Below are positions 1 to 9,766 of a stretch of 38,380 bases of DNA, piece after piece; position 1 is the first letter of the stretch; each line of letters opens with the position of its first letter. A program made the translations under genes and the position numbers. The DNA is from Chitinophaga pinensis (GTDB taxonomy: Bacteria; Bacteroidota; Bacteroidia; Chitinophagales; Chitinophagaceae), in contig CAMBYG010000010.1 in assembly GCA_945872085.1 (NCBI GenBank), positions 1-38,380 of the forward strand, written 5' to 3'. The notes beneath the pieces were generated by a model. The model was not told the origin of the DNA, did not search any database, and saw nothing but the letters and a program-made list of their open reading frames with translations.

Positions 1-173
1 TCGATATTGTTAATACGAGTTTGTAAGCCTTGGATTTCATCTTCCAAATCGCGCACCTCCATCGGCAATTCGCCTTGTAAGGTTTTAATATCATCAATCT
101 TTGAATCAATTTTTTGAAGGGTTAAAACTGCAACTAGTTTTTCTTCAATTGAAAAGTCTTTTACGGTAGCCAT
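1..173 (-). CDS. Zinc-ribbon coiled-coil protein (N-terminal part only)
   Basis: Only the first 57 codons are inside the window; the gene runs off the left edge. The ATG at 171-173 begins MATVKDFSIEEKLVAVLTLQ and continues into a charged, heptad-like helix rich in Asp, Glu, Ile and Leu, as expected for the coiled coil at the start of C4-type zinc-ribbon proteins (CT398/FlgZ-like). The zinc-ribbon cysteines would lie beyond the edge and cannot be seen. The start is one base past the stop of the Nif3-like gene, so the two are almost certainly co-transcribed; this gene pair is common in Bacteroidota. The family assignment rests on the helical N-terminus and the neighbour. The family's role is poorly known. 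Confidence 0.6.
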   Translation of the reverse strand, partial: MATVKDFSIEEKLVAVLTLQKIDSKIDDIKTLQGELPMEVRDLEDEIQGLQTRINNI

Positions 174-174
174 A

Positions 175-1278
175 TTATATAAAATAATTTACTGGATTTG
201 TATTCCTTTCGGAATAAAGAATGGCAAAATTAGGGAATTTTTCGTTAAGAATTGAGTAAAATATTTCTACCGTAAACTGTTCACTCTCATAATGCCCTAT
301 ATCTGCTATAACTAACTGTTTATCAGCATCAAAAAACTGATGATATTTAAAATCTGAAGTGATAAAAACATCCGCTTTTGCCTGAATAGCATCCTTCAAC
401 AAGAAACTTCCCGATCCGCCACAAACGGCTACGCGTTGAATAGGGCGACCTAATAATTCGGTATGTTTTATACATGCTGTTGGAAGCGACTGCTTTAAAT
501 TGTTTAAAAAATCACTTTCGGACACAGGCTGCTCTAAGGAGCCAATCATGCCAGCGCCCAAATCTTGATTTTTATTTTTCAAGGGTGTAATACCATATGC
601 AATCTCTTCATATTCATGGGCAGCTCGTAAGGCCACAAGCACCTGACTTAAGGCATGGTTGGGCACCAAAACCTCAATTTTCGTTTCTGCTACTTGCTCT
701 CTCGGTCCACCTGCTGCACCGATCAAGGGTGAGCTGTGCTCATTTCCTTGAAAAGCGCCCAAACCTTCTACTTGGAAAGAGCAATTGAAATAATTACCTA
801 CCTGTCCTGCACCTGCTTCAAACAGGGCTTGTTCTATTTGTGGCACTAGGCTAGCAGGTGCATAACAATACAAAAGATTCAAATCATTGCTGACAGGAGC
901 CAGTATACGGGTGTTGGTTAAGTGTAATTTTTCTGCAATTTTTGCATTTACACCATCTTTCCAGTTATCCATATTGGTATGCGCAGCATAAAGGGCAATT
1001 TGATGTTGCATGGCCTTCATCACTATGCGTTCTACATAGGTAGCTCCCGTAATTTTTTTTAATCCAGAAAATAGCAAAGGATGATGCGCTATGATGAGAT
1101 TGCAATTTTTAGCTATAGCCTCTTCAAGAATGGCTTCTGTAATATCTAAACAAAGCAATACACCCTTTACTTTCATATTGGGATCACCCACCTGTAAACC
1201 ACAGTTATCATAACTTTCTTGCCAAGCTAAGGGCGCTTTTTGCTCTAAGGCTTGCGTTATTGTTTTAACCGTATACAT
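175..1278 (-). CDS. Nif3-like dinuclear metal-centre protein
   Basis: Member of the Nif3/YbgI/YqfO family, hexameric proteins that hold two metal ions per subunit. The exact reaction is not settled; GTP cyclohydrolase-like activity has been proposed for some members. Visible family signatures are HHPLLFSG (about residues 65-72), YAAHTNMDN (about 97-105) and, near the C-terminus, GGSGSFL and ADIGHYESEQF, which supply the metal-binding His, Asp and Glu residues. At 367 residues it is the long form, with a middle segment (about 130-235) matching the PII-like insert found in many bacterial members. It starts at an ATG 4 bases after the upstream hydrolase stop, and the zinc-ribbon gene follows after one base, giving a tight operon. 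Confidence 0.9.
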   Translation of the reverse strand: MYTVKTITQALEQKAPLAWQESYDNCGLQVGDPNMKVKGVLLCLDITEAILEEAIAKNCNLIIAHHPLLFSGLKKITGATYVERIVMKAMQHQIALYAAHTNMDNWKDGVNAKIAEKLHLTNTRILAPVSNDLNLLYCYAPASLVPQIEQALFEAGAGQVGNYFNCSFQVEGLGAFQGNEHSSPLIGAAGGPREQVAETKIEVLVPNHALSQVLVALRAAHEYEEIAYGITPLKNKNQDLGAGMIGSLEQPVSESDFLNNLKQSLPTACIKHTELLGRPIQRVAVCGGSGSFLLKDAIQAKADVFITSDFKYHQFFDADKQLVIADIGHYESEQFTVEIFYSILNEKFPNFAILYSERNTNPVNYFI

Positions 1279-1282
1279 GGTA

Positions 1283-2224
1283 TTAAAGAGCTTTTATAAA
1301 TTGAACAATAGCAGTAGACAAAGAAGACGAAATGGGCAAACTAGCATTGGTATAACTATCTTTGTTGGCTTGCTCATCGCCATTTATTTCTACGAAAATA
1401 TGATTCATTTTTGGAATTACGTTTAAACGTGCATTTTTACTGGCTGCAACTAATAATTCTGCATCTTTTATGCCTACTTGCAAATCGCTGCTACCCTGAA
1501 GTATCAAAATAGGAATACTTAAGGCTTGCACTGCTGCTATAGGACTAATTTTAAACCATGATTTAATATAAGGTTGCACACTTGGTCGGAATACACTCAT
1601 TAAGGCACCAGGTACTTGTTTTACATCATAATCCTGATTTAAACTATCCATAATTTTCTCTGCAGATCCGTATATGTTAGGGTAAGCTTTTAATTGTTCT
1701 TTAAGTACCTCATCGGCTTTTCTTCCTGGCCCTGCTATAGACACGTAAGCATCGGCTGCTGTGCTAGCCAAGGCGCCTATGGTAGATCCTTCGCTATGAC
1801 CAATAATTACAATTTTGGTAAAGCGTTTGTCTTTTCTAAAAAAGGCTATCCATGCTTTAGCATCTTCAACATAGTCGGTAAATCGCAAATTCGTTTCATT
1901 TATTTTATCGCTTTTGCTCTCTCCAATACTACGTTTATCATATCGAAAGGTGGCAATACCCTCTTTTGCTATTGCTTGAGCCAATTTTTTTAAATGGTCA
2001 TTAACCATATACATATTATTGCCATTTCTATCGGTAGGCCCAGAACCTGCAATAATAATGGCTAATGTAGAAGTAGCATTAGCATTAGGGAGCAATAGTG
2101 ATCCATATAGGCTAAGCGCTTCCCCTTTTAACGATACCAACTCCTCTTTAACGGGTGCTGTTTTTGCATGTATTGAAGTACTCAATAAAAGCAGTACCCA
2201 TAAAGTGTGTATATAATTTTTCAT
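1283..2224 (-). CDS. Secreted alpha/beta hydrolase
   Basis: A 313-residue protein with a signal peptide (hydrophobic stretch 8-19, likely cleavage after HA at 20), so it is exported to the periplasm or beyond. The fold is alpha/beta hydrolase: an oxyanion-type AGSGPTDRNG loop (59-68), the nucleophile elbow GHSEG with Ser144, a probable acid Asp247 in LQGSSD, and His275 in MNHIF. This arrangement is typical of the S33/dienelactone-hydrolase-like esterases and peptidases common in Bacteroidota. The substrate cannot be told from sequence. It lies 18 bases after the GLPGLI gene and 4 bases before the Nif3-like gene. Confidence 0.85.
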   Translation of the reverse strand: MKNYIHTLWVLLLLSTSIHAKTAPVKEELVSLKGEALSLYGSLLLPNANATSTLAIIIAGSGPTDRNGNNMYMVNDHLKKLAQAIAKEGIATFRYDKRSIGESKSDKINETNLRFTDYVEDAKAWIAFFRKDKRFTKIVIIGHSEGSTIGALASTAADAYVSIAGPGRKADEVLKEQLKAYPNIYGSAEKIMDSLNQDYDVKQVPGALMSVFRPSVQPYIKSWFKISPIAAVQALSIPILILQGSSDLQVGIKDAELLVAASKNARLNVIPKMNHIFVEINGDEQANKDSYTNASLPISSSLSTAIVQFIKAL

Positions 2225-2242
2225 AACGTAAATATAAATGAA

Positions 2243-2983
2243 TTAGATGGTAACCCACCACACGTTTCTACTTGCAAAATTACCCCAATCTTTCATGCTA
2301 GAAAAAATAGTTTTTTCTAATTCTTGAGGACTCACTTTTTTACCTTTTTGTGGTTTTACAAAATCTATTTCTTTAGGAGTCGTAAGTTGTACTTTTGTAG
2401 CTACCCATGTTGTGTATAAGCGAGGCACGGCTATTTCTAAAATCATTCCTGGGAGGCCTGCAAACATTTCTGGACCACCAGTTGTAGCAATATCCTCGGT
2501 ATAAAAAGCAACTACATATACTGAATCACAAATGATACCCACGGCTTTTCTACAGGTATATCCGGCAATGGTTCTTACTGCAGCATCTAATTTCCATTTC
2601 ATCTTTCTGATGGGCATTTGCAATAAAAAGGCTTGCTCAAAAACTTGTTTCTCTGCAATTACAGAATCACTTAAAAAATTAGTAAGCACCACATTTTTAC
2701 TTGCAGGTGTGCCGCCGCCAAACATTTTAAGAGGGTTTTCGGTTTCTTTACCGGGCTTATACATGGTTTTAGTTGGCGTAAAATAATAGTCGAAATAACT
2801 ACTTACAAACTTAGGGATTTGCGCCTTCATACGTTCTATCCATGGCCCTTTTTGCATATCATCAAATTGACGATGAACATTTACTTTGCGTTCAAATTCA
2901 ATATATCCTTGTGTTGTAAACTGTGCTTGCGCACTTACAACCGCAAGTAATAAAATAGTAATGGTGTACAAACTTTTTTTCAT
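2243..2983 (-). CDS. GLPGLI family protein
   Basis: A secreted protein of about 246 residues with an N-terminal signal peptide ending near AQAQ. It carries the family hallmark GPEMFAGLPGMILEI in its second half, the motif that gives the GLPGLI family its name. Function is unknown. Members are restricted to Bacteroidota and often sit next to an outer-membrane barrel with a carboxypeptidase-regulatory domain, exactly as here. I chose the ATG at 2981-2983; a TTG two codons upstream, at 2989, directly abuts the stop of the barrel gene and is less likely. The pair is probably translated from one message. Confidence 0.88.
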   Translation of the reverse strand: MKKSLYTITILLLAVVSAQAQFTTQGYIEFERKVNVHRQFDDMQKGPWIERMKAQIPKFVSSYFDYYFTPTKTMYKPGKETENPLKMFGGGTPASKNVVLTNFLSDSVIAEKQVFEQAFLLQMPIRKMKWKLDAAVRTIAGYTCRKAVGIICDSVYVVAFYTEDIATTGGPEMFAGLPGMILEIAVPRLYTTWVATKVQLTTPKEIDFVKPQKGKKVSPQELEKTIFSSMKDWGNFASRNVWWVTI

Positions 2984-2989
2984 AGTCAA

Positions 2990-5803
2990 TTATTTTCTTT
3001 TTCTAAAATGCATTTTACCGCCACCTTCATTGGTAATAGGATTGGTTGTAAAATTCCAAATAAGATTTATTAATGCGTAACGCTTAATATTGTTATACGA
3101 TGTTTCGGTAATGAAATTGCTTTGCCCTACACGATTATAACCTAAGTTCTGATTCAATATATCATTTACATAAAAACGACATTCTAACTGATCGTTCTTT
3201 AATAGTTTTTTACTGATATAGGCATTCCATTTAAAAATATTATTACCGATTTTAAAGATGTCGGTTTCTTGTCTTAAAAACCAATTAAAATCGGATCCTA
3301 ATTCAAAATGATGAGGCAAGGTTACATTGCCATTAAAATCTAACTGAAAGGTGAGATAGTTAATATTGTTTCCAATACTGGAGGTATTTGCGTTATAATC
3401 TATACTTGGATTTAGTGATAAATTGAATTTGTCTTCTTTGTCGTAATTCAAATCTAAGCCGAAACCAAATGTATTATTGCTACTTGAGTTTTTAACCCCA
3501 TTCACAAAATTGTTTCTATTATTAATTGCACCGTTCAAATTAAAACCAACCGTTAAATTCAAGCGATCAATTTTTCTGCCCATACCACCCCAGAAATTAG
3601 CAAAGTAATTACCATCCACATTTACGTATTTCGAAAATCTTCTGCCCGCAGCAGTAATACTATCGCTGGTGCTAATACCATCATTAGTTTGAATATAGTT
3701 GATGCCAGCGTATTTCCATACACCCGTTAGCATTTTGTAATCGTTAAAATTCAAAGAGTAATTATTATTAAAAGATTGTTTTAAATCTGCATTACCAATA
3801 ACAATGTTTAATGGATCGGTATTTTGATTTAAAGGTTGAATTTGATCTATTGTTGGTTGCGATGTAGCACCTGAATAGCGCAATACAAATCGGGAGTGAC
3901 CCTGCATAGTATACGTGAAACTTGCTTTGGGAAATAAATTATTAAACGTGCGCGTACGTGTAGTGTTCGTAAATAAATCTTTTTGAGAAAAATTGGTTTG
4001 AGATGCTCCCATGCCAACAGAGACATTCATTTTTTTATAATTGTACTTGAGCGTAGTGCTTGCTTTTTGTGTAAATACATTAAACATATAATGGCTACTA
4101 AAAAAAGAATCGCAGGTAGTATTATAATCGCCATTGGCCAAGGCATTATAGGAATAACGCTCCGAGACATTATTTTTTATACCCGCACCATAAGTAAATT
4201 CAACAAAAGTATTTTTCATAACCGGCTCGGTATAAGTGGCATTTGCATCTAAAGTAAGGCTAGAAGATGCTGTAGTTTTTGATTGATTGGTTACAGAATC
4301 GAAGACACCGGCATAGGTGTTAGTTACGTTTAAAATACCATTGCTGCTAGCATTTTTTGCTGACTCATCTATATTAACCGTTAACGTACGACCTTTTTTG
4401 TGAAAGCGTTTTCTCCAAATTGCTGTAGCGTTATTACTGATAGCATCCGAATTGGATGTTTGTTTCTTTACGCTATTATTTAACAGTACTGCTCGTTGGT
4501 TTTCCATAGAAGATGTGGATTGTTCAGAAAACGAGGCTTGATTTATACTTCCATTGGCAGTAATTTTAAATGTAGAACTAGAATCAATTTTCCATTCAAA
4601 CATGCCGTCTAAGCGATGACGAAGACTTGTGCTCAGTTGATCACTACTTTCTTTACTTAGATTAAAACTAGTATCACTTAAAATATATTGAGTATTGGTA
4701 TTAGCACTAGTTTCTACAATTTGCTTAGCCGTTCTAAAATTAGAATTCACATGAAAAGTATCTTGGTTCCATTTATTGGAATAATGTACGCCGCTTGTCC
4801 ATACCTTTGGAAGTCCTTGGCCATCAAAAGTGCCATCCCAATTTTCTTCACTATTCGATGAAAAAGAAATGCCAGATTCTTCGTCAAATACGGTTTTGTT
4901 TCCACTTCCAAACTTATCTCTATCTTGCCAACCCAAACCTACGGTACCCGTGTTGGACACAATTTCAAACAAGGCAATTTTTCTTTTACCTTTAAACAAA
5001 TTGATCATACCCTGGTTATCGAAATAGCCATTTTTAGCTAATTCTTTACTTGTTGGATCTACGCGAGGACCGGCTGCTGCAATAAATTTTCCGAAATAAC
5101 CTGCTTTACGGTCTTCTTTTAATTGCAAATTGATGGTTTTAATTTTTTGTCCATCATCTATACCAGTAAATTGAGCTTGATCAGATTTCTTGTCAAAAAC
5201 TTGCACTTTATCTACCGCATTAGCTTGTAAATTACGCGTTACCACTTTAGGGTCATCAGAGAAAAATTCTTCGCCATCTACCAATACTTTTTCTACACTT
5301 TCTCCTTGTGCTGTAATATTACCATTACGATCTACTTGCATGCCCGGTAATTTTTTCAACAATTCTTCTACACTAGCATTATCTCTTACTTTAAAACTAT
5401 CGGCTACATACTCCGTTGTGTCGCCTTTTATTTTTATGGCTGCCCGCTGACGAGTAACTACAATTTCTTTTAACAATTGATCTCTCGACAGCATAGGTAT
5501 TCTTCCAAGATTCTTTTCTTCGTTTTTAGCTACATTGATGTTGTCATAATAATCAACATAGTTTTTAAACCCTATTAATAACAAATACATGCCCGGATCT
5601 TTCACATTTAATGTAAATGCACCTTCAGGATTTGTTCTCGTAAAACAAATAATACTAGAGTCTGCCTTATCCAATAGCGTTACAGTAGCCGATTGCATAC
5701 TTAATTGCTTTAGCGTATCAATAGCAATACCTTTTATTTTCTGTTGGGCAACTGATGTAGTAGCCATTAAAAGTAGCAAGCTCAGTTGTATAATATTTTT
5801 CAT
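2990..5803 (-). CDS. Outer-membrane beta-barrel protein with carboxypeptidase-regulatory and plug domains (TonB-dependent receptor-like)
   Basis: A large outer-membrane protein (937 residues from the ATG at 5801-5803; a second ATG at 5813-5815 would add four). Order of parts: signal peptide (MKNIIQLSLLLLMA, cut after VAQ), carboxypeptidase-regulatory-like beta-sandwich (about 25-110, with GAFTLNV and GMYLLLIGF), plug-like domain (about 115-240, with ELLKKLPGMQVDRNG and VLVDGEEFFSDDPK), then a long barrel with alternating aromatic and polar strands to the C-terminus. This is the GLPGLI-associated barrel type rather than SusC: there is no SusD gene beside it. The substrate is unknown. No convincing terminator separates it from the upstream ABC exporter gene. 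Confidence 0.85.
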   Translation of the reverse strand: MKNIIQLSLLLLMATTSVAQQKIKGIAIDTLKQLSMQSATVTLLDKADSSIICFTRTNPEGAFTLNVKDPGMYLLLIGFKNYVDYYDNINVAKNEEKNLGRIPMLSRDQLLKEIVVTRQRAAIKIKGDTTEYVADSFKVRDNASVEELLKKLPGMQVDRNGNITAQGESVEKVLVDGEEFFSDDPKVVTRNLQANAVDKVQVFDKKSDQAQFTGIDDGQKIKTINLQLKEDRKAGYFGKFIAAAGPRVDPTSKELAKNGYFDNQGMINLFKGKRKIALFEIVSNTGTVGLGWQDRDKFGSGNKTVFDEESGISFSSNSEENWDGTFDGQGLPKVWTSGVHYSNKWNQDTFHVNSNFRTAKQIVETSANTNTQYILSDTSFNLSKESSDQLSTSLRHRLDGMFEWKIDSSSTFKITANGSINQASFSEQSTSSMENQRAVLLNNSVKKQTSNSDAISNNATAIWRKRFHKKGRTLTVNIDESAKNASSNGILNVTNTYAGVFDSVTNQSKTTASSSLTLDANATYTEPVMKNTFVEFTYGAGIKNNVSERYSYNALANGDYNTTCDSFFSSHYMFNVFTQKASTTLKYNYKKMNVSVGMGASQTNFSQKDLFTNTTRTRTFNNLFPKASFTYTMQGHSRFVLRYSGATSQPTIDQIQPLNQNTDPLNIVIGNADLKQSFNNNYSLNFNDYKMLTGVWKYAGINYIQTNDGISTSDSITAAGRRFSKYVNVDGNYFANFWGGMGRKIDRLNLTVGFNLNGAINNRNNFVNGVKNSSSNNTFGFGLDLNYDKEDKFNLSLNPSIDYNANTSSIGNNINYLTFQLDFNGNVTLPHHFELGSDFNWFLRQETDIFKIGNNIFKWNAYISKKLLKNDQLECRFYVNDILNQNLGYNRVGQSNFITETSYNNIKRYALINLIWNFTTNPITNEGGGKMHFRKRK

Positions 5804-5856
5804 TTTTATTAGCATTATATATAAGGGTCGAAATTACTAATTAATATAGGTTTGAA

Positions 5857-7614
5857 TTACAAAACATTTGTTAAGGCTTTTTGTTGCAACAATTGAGCAT
5901 AAGCACCTTGTTTTTTTAGCAACTCCTCATGCGAACCCTTTTCTACAATAACACCTTTATCTAAAACCATTATAGCATTTGCCTTTTTGATAGTAGATAA
6001 ACGATGGGCTATAATAATTGAGGTTCTACCTTGTAATAAATAATTTAAAGCTTGTTGTATCATTTGTTCGCTTTCACTATCAATAGAAGCAGTAGCCTCA
6101 TCTAAAATGACAATTTTAGGATTGTATAATAATACTCTGGCAAAAGATAACAATTGGCGCTGACCTTGTGAAAGGGTTTGTCCTCTTTCTAATAATTGAT
6201 ATTGAAATCCATTGGGCAATTGCATAATAAAATCATAAACACCTATGGCTTTACATACTGCAGCTACTTGCTCTTCTGAAAAATTTGGATCTTGCAAGGT
6301 AAGATTATCCCAAATACTTCCAGCAAATAAAAAAACATCTTGTAATACAAAGCCTATTTGATTTCTGAGACTATTAAGCTCATAGTCATCAATGGCTTTT
6401 CCATCAATAGTAATTTGACCTTGCTGGTGAGCATATAATCTATTTATTAAATGAACTATTGTTGTTTTACCCGAACCGGTAGCGCCAACTATTGCCAAAG
6501 AGGATCCTGCTGGAACTTCAAAGGAAACATTGTTCAAAATCCATGGTGGTGTATCATAATAAAAAGAAACCTGATCAAATCGTATATGTCCGTTTATATC
6601 ATCAGCCAACGCTACACCTGTATTCACTTCTGCTGCTTGATGATCTAATACTTGATACACCCGCTCTGCTGCAACTAAGCCCATTTGCAATACATTAAAC
6701 TTATCTGCCAACATACGTAGGGGCCTAAACAACAAATTTAAGTACATTATAAAAGCAATAATTACACCTGCTGTAATTTCTTGGTGCAACAATTGATTGG
6801 CACCTACCCAAACTAATAAGCCTATAGCGGTAGCCAATACTATTTCTACTACTGGAAAAAATACAGAATAAGCAAAAATTGCTTTTATATTAGCATCTCT
6901 ATGCTGTGCATTAATATGCTGAAATGTAGCAAAACTTTGCTCTTCTGCGGTGTATGCTTGTATCAAATGCATATTAGACAACCGCTCTTGCACGAAGGTG
7001 TTTAATGCTGCAACAGCCGTTCTCACTTCCTGAAAGGATGCTCGTACTTGCTCTTTGAAAAAATAGGTAGCTATTAATATGAGCGGCAAGGTTAGTAAAC
7101 ATACCAGTGCCAATTTCCAATTGGTATAGAGCATTACGCATACTACAGCTATAATAGTAATAATATCGGCCAAAATAGAAATAAACCCTTCTGAAAAAAT
7201 ATCTTGTAATGCTTCTACATCATTGATCGTACGAGTAGTTAAAGTGCCAATTGGTGTGGTGTCGAAATAACGTAATTGCTGATGTACAATTTTTACAAAA
7301 ACATTATTTCTAATACGCATCATGATATGCATCCCTAACCAGTTCATTCTATATAAAAAGAAAAAACGAAGACCCGACTCGGAAAGTAATACTATTAATT
7401 GAATGATGGTTATATAAACAAGCCCATGCCAATTCAATTTTCTAATATAGGTATCTACAGCAACTTGAATAAGATAGGGGCGTATCATGCTTATTGCTCC
7501 AAGTACCAAACTAAGTAGTATCAATAAGTAAAAGGTACTTTTGAAAGCATTTGTTTCTTTTAAAATTCTTTTACCTATGACAATGGATTGTTTCCATTTA
7601 GCTTGTTTATTCAT
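5857..7614 (-). CDS. ABC exporter, fused membrane and ATPase domains (MsbA-like)
   Basis: A type IV half-transporter of 585 residues that probably works as a homodimer in the inner membrane. The membrane domain (about 25-310) has six predicted helices; the ATPase domain (about 345-585) has Walker [10 protein letters not shown] (377-385), a Q-loop near GFVLQD, the signature LSQGQ (481-485), Walker B IVILDE (501-506) and an H-loop IIAHR. The LSQGQ signature instead of LSGGQ is usual in this subfamily. The substrate (lipid, drug or peptide) cannot be deduced. Its ATG overlaps the end of prfB by 8 bases, so translation is probably coupled. Confidence 0.92.
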   Translation of the reverse strand: MNKQAKWKQSIVIGKRILKETNAFKSTFYLLILLSLVLGAISMIRPYLIQVAVDTYIRKLNWHGLVYITIIQLIVLLSESGLRFFFLYRMNWLGMHIMMRIRNNVFVKIVHQQLRYFDTTPIGTLTTRTINDVEALQDIFSEGFISILADIITIIAVVCVMLYTNWKLALVCLLTLPLILIATYFFKEQVRASFQEVRTAVAALNTFVQERLSNMHLIQAYTAEEQSFATFQHINAQHRDANIKAIFAYSVFFPVVEIVLATAIGLLVWVGANQLLHQEITAGVIIAFIMYLNLLFRPLRMLADKFNVLQMGLVAAERVYQVLDHQAAEVNTGVALADDINGHIRFDQVSFYYDTPPWILNNVSFEVPAGSSLAIVGATGSGKTTIVHLINRLYAHQQGQITIDGKAIDDYELNSLRNQIGFVLQDVFLFAGSIWDNLTLQDPNFSEEQVAAVCKAIGVYDFIMQLPNGFQYQLLERGQTLSQGQRQLLSFARVLLYNPKIVILDEATASIDSESEQMIQQALNYLLQGRTSIIIAHRLSTIKKANAIMVLDKGVIVEKGSHEELLKKQGAYAQLLQQKALTNVL

Positions 7615-8701
7615 GATCTAATTCTTGCATCATCATTAAATAAGCTTTTATAAATCCATCTAACTCACCATCCATAACTGGTCCTACATTACCCACTTCA
7701 AAATCTGTTCTATGATCTTTGATCATTTTGTAAGGATGAAACACATAGGAGCGAATTTGCGAGCCCCATTCAATTTTCTTTTTATTAGCATTGCTAGCAT
7801 TTTTTAAAGCTTCTCTTTTTCTCAACTCTTCTTCATACAATCTACTCTTCAACATGGTCAATGCTTTTTCTCTGTTTTCACCTTGCGTTCTTGCTTGCTG
7901 GCATTCTACTATAATGCCACTTGGTTTATGTTTTAAACGCACTGCCGTTTCTACTTTATTTACATTCTGCCCGCCCTTACCGCCTGCTCTATAAAACTCC
8001 CATTCGATATCAGCCGGATTGACTTCAATAGCAATAGTATCATCTATAAGGGGATACACAAAAACCGATGCAAAGGAAGTATGTCTTCGAGCATTGCTAT
8101 CAAAAGGAGAAATGCGCACTAGGCGATGAACGCCACTTTCTGCTTTCAAAAAACCAAACGAAAATGGGCCATCAAATTCAATAGTTGCTTGCTTAATTCC
8201 GGCGCCATCTCCATATTGCAAATCAATTTCTGAAACCTTCCATCCTTGCTTTTCGCCATACATGCTATACATGCGCAATAGCATCTCTGCCCAATCTTGG
8301 CTCTCTGTTCCGCCAGCACCAGAGTTAATAACCATTACTGCCGGCAAGCCATCTTCTGGTTCATTCAACGTGGATTTGAATTCTACAGTATCTAAGGCTT
8401 CTAGGGCTGTTTCGTAAGCACTTTTAGCCTCTTCTTCACTAGCTTCTTGTGCCTTCCAAAATTCAAATAGCACTATAAAATCCTCCACTGCTTGTTGCAC
8501 TTGCTCAAATAACGTTACCCAATACTGTAATTGATTAATATCTTTTACAATTTTAGTTGCACGGGTATTATCATCCCAAAAGCCCGCCGCCAAGGTCAAT
8601 TGTTTATCACTATTGATTTGGGCCTGTTTTTCATCAATACGCAAATAGGTGCATAAATGTTGCACTCGGTCACGCATTATTTTTATTTGCTCTATAGTCA
8701 T
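7607..8701 (-). CDS. prfB: Peptide chain release factor 2
   Basis: RF2 recognises UGA and UAA stop codons and triggers peptide release. The 364-residue length matches the family. Visible are the stop-codon-reading SPF tripeptide in [16 protein letters not shown] and the catalytic GGQ loop in [15 protein letters not shown]. In most bacteria this gene is read through a programmed +1 frameshift at an in-frame UGA near codon 26. Here the matching place reads TAT TTG CGT ATT GAT (codons 19-23) with no stop codon, so the protein comes from one continuous frame. The start is an ATG with no Shine-Dalgarno sequence. The ABC exporter gene overlaps its 3' end. Confidence 0.95.
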   Translation of the reverse strand: MTIEQIKIMRDRVQHLCTYLRIDEKQAQINSDKQLTLAAGFWDDNTRATKIVKDINQLQYWVTLFEQVQQAVEDFIVLFEFWKAQEASEEEAKSAYETALEALDTVEFKSTLNEPEDGLPAVMVINSGAGGTESQDWAEMLLRMYSMYGEKQGWKVSEIDLQYGDGAGIKQATIEFDGPFSFGFLKAESGVHRLVRISPFDSNARRHTSFASVFVYPLIDDTIAIEVNPADIEWEFYRAGGKGGQNVNKVETAVRLKHKPSGIIVECQQARTQGENREKALTMLKSRLYEEELRKREALKNASNANKKKIEWGSQIRSYVFHPYKMIKDHRTDFEVGNVGPVMDGELDGFIKAYLMMMQELDHE

Positions 8702-8754
8702 GGAGGAAGAATTAAGAAGTCTTTTACTTATTTATAGCAATAAAGTAAGACTGG

Positions 8755-9240
8755 TCACATTTGTACTTTGAACGTAAATTTTCTTTGCGAAAAAAAACTA
8801 AAAACGGCTACAATACCTGTAGTTATTACTTTGGAAGGCGTTGGATACCAACCTAAAAACTCTACGAAGAGTTTTAAAAAAAATACATTAAGAATTATAC
8901 AGCTACCTACTAATAAGGCATATCGAAATAATTGGATACGGCCTTTTAATTCCGATTCTGGAAACACGATATATTTTGACAATACAAAACCTATAGGAAA
9001 ACTCACCGAAAACGACATCGCGAAGGCAAGAATATGGGCTTGAAAAGGAATACCAACTACGATATGTGGCTGGCGCAATAGAATAAAATTATAACTAATG
9101 AAATAAATAAGTGTATCGATTACTACATTGCTACCACCACAAGCTAAGTATCTAAACGTACGAATATCCATTAGCTTAGCAAAAGGGCTATAAAAGAAAT
9201 CGATGAATCGAAGAATACTATTTTTTAAAGCTGTAAACAC
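8755..9240 (-). CDS. GtrA family membrane protein
   Basis: A small inner-membrane protein with four hydrophobic helices and the GtrA start motif TFRYLACGGSN, plus the closing SFFSQRKFTF. GtrA proteins are linked to moving lipid-linked sugars across the membrane for cell-surface glycan modification, but the biochemical role of most is unproven. I prefer the GTG at 9238-9240 (161 residues), because a promoter-like box TAATTTTG lies at 9259-9266 and overlaps an alternative TTG start at 9259-9261. It is followed after 53 bases by prfB on the same strand. Confidence 0.8.
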   Translation of the reverse strand: MFTALKNSILRFIDFFYSPFAKLMDIRTFRYLACGGSNVVIDTLIYFISYNFILLRQPHIVVGIPFQAHILAFAMSFSVSFPIGFVLSKYIVFPESELKGRIQLFRYALLVGSCIILNVFFLKLFVEFLGWYPTPSKVITTGIVAVFSFFSQRKFTFKVQM

Positions 9241-9258
9241 GCATTTATTTTGAGTCAG

Positions 9259-9266
9259 CAAAATTA
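9259..9266 (-). promoter_or_regulatory. Possible -7 box for the GtrA gene
   Basis: TAATTTTG on the minus strand matches the Bacteroidota -7 consensus TAnnTTTG exactly. It lies 18 bases upstream of the GTG start at 9240, but no well-spaced -33 TTG is seen. In AT-rich DNA such a match can occur by chance. Confidence 0.3.
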
Positions 9267-9309
9267 ATCTAAAAACTCATCAAAATGTAAACTCGTCTTA
9301 AATAAAAAA

Positions 9310-9340
9310 ATGGATTATCCTTTTCAGATAATCCATTTTT
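9310..9340 (-). terminator. Terminator of ssrA
   Basis: Inverted repeat TGGATTAT/ATAATCCA immediately after the tmRNA 3' end, followed on the minus strand by a run of T. This is an intrinsic terminator that ends the tmRNA transcript before the GtrA gene. Confidence 0.75.
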
Positions 9341-9711
9341 AGTGGAACCGCTGGGAGTCGAACCCAGTTCCAAACATTCGCCCAAAAGGCTTTCTACATG
9401 CTTATTTTAGTATTGGTTTTTGTCATCTCCCCGGAACTAAACCAACCAAGGCTATGCTTAGCTACTTTGGTTTCGCAAGTGTACCGTAGCACAACACTCA
9501 CTATCCTATTCTTTTTTCGAGTTAGGCGGCAGCTACAGATATAGGCATCTGTTTGCTTGCGGCCAAAATGGGTGGTTAATCACTGATTAAGCAGCCATGG
9601 CATACCGAGTATTGCCAGATAGATTTTGAATATTCAGATTATCGTGCTAATTATCCAACGCACGGCATGCTTACCAATCCTGCATAAATGCTGTCAAAAC
9701 CAGTCGGCCCC
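9341..9711 (-). ncRNA. ssrA: Transfer-messenger RNA (tmRNA)
   Basis: About 370 bases. The 5' end (GGGGCCGACTGGTTTTGACAG, from 9711) and the 3' end (GGGTTCGACTCCCAGCGGTTCC) can pair as a seven-base-pair acceptor stem, GGGGCCG with CGGTTCC, and form the T-loop GGTTCGACTCC of the tRNA-like domain. The 3' CCA is not encoded. The messenger part encodes the degradation tag GNTRYAMAA (codons 9616-9590) followed by TAA at 9589-9587. The YAMAA ending is the expected protease-recognition end for this phylum. tmRNA frees stalled ribosomes and marks incomplete proteins for destruction, working with SmpB. It is flanked by a promoter-like box and by terminators on both sides. Confidence 0.95.
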
Positions 9712-9728
9712 AGAATTTGTAAGTACTA

Positions 9729-9736
9729 CAAAGTTA
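9729..9736 (-). promoter_or_regulatory. Probable -7 promoter box of ssrA
   Basis: TAACTTTG on the minus strand is an exact TAnnTTTG match, about 18 bases upstream of the mature tmRNA 5' end. This spacing suits a short leader removed by RNase P. No clear -33 TTG was found. Confidence 0.5.
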
Positions 9737-9766
9737 CGGCATTGTTGTGAGTATATAAAAAGAAAA

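Noticed and set aside
8702-8708. GGAGGAA on the plus strand next to the prfB start
   Set aside because: It looks like a Shine-Dalgarno sequence but is on the strand opposite to the gene, so it cannot serve prfB.
8718-8752. Imperfect palindrome AGTCTTTTACTTATT / AATAAAGTAAGACT between the GtrA gene and prfB
   Set aside because: The stem has mismatches, is AT-rich and has no T run in the right place, so I do not call it a terminator or operator.
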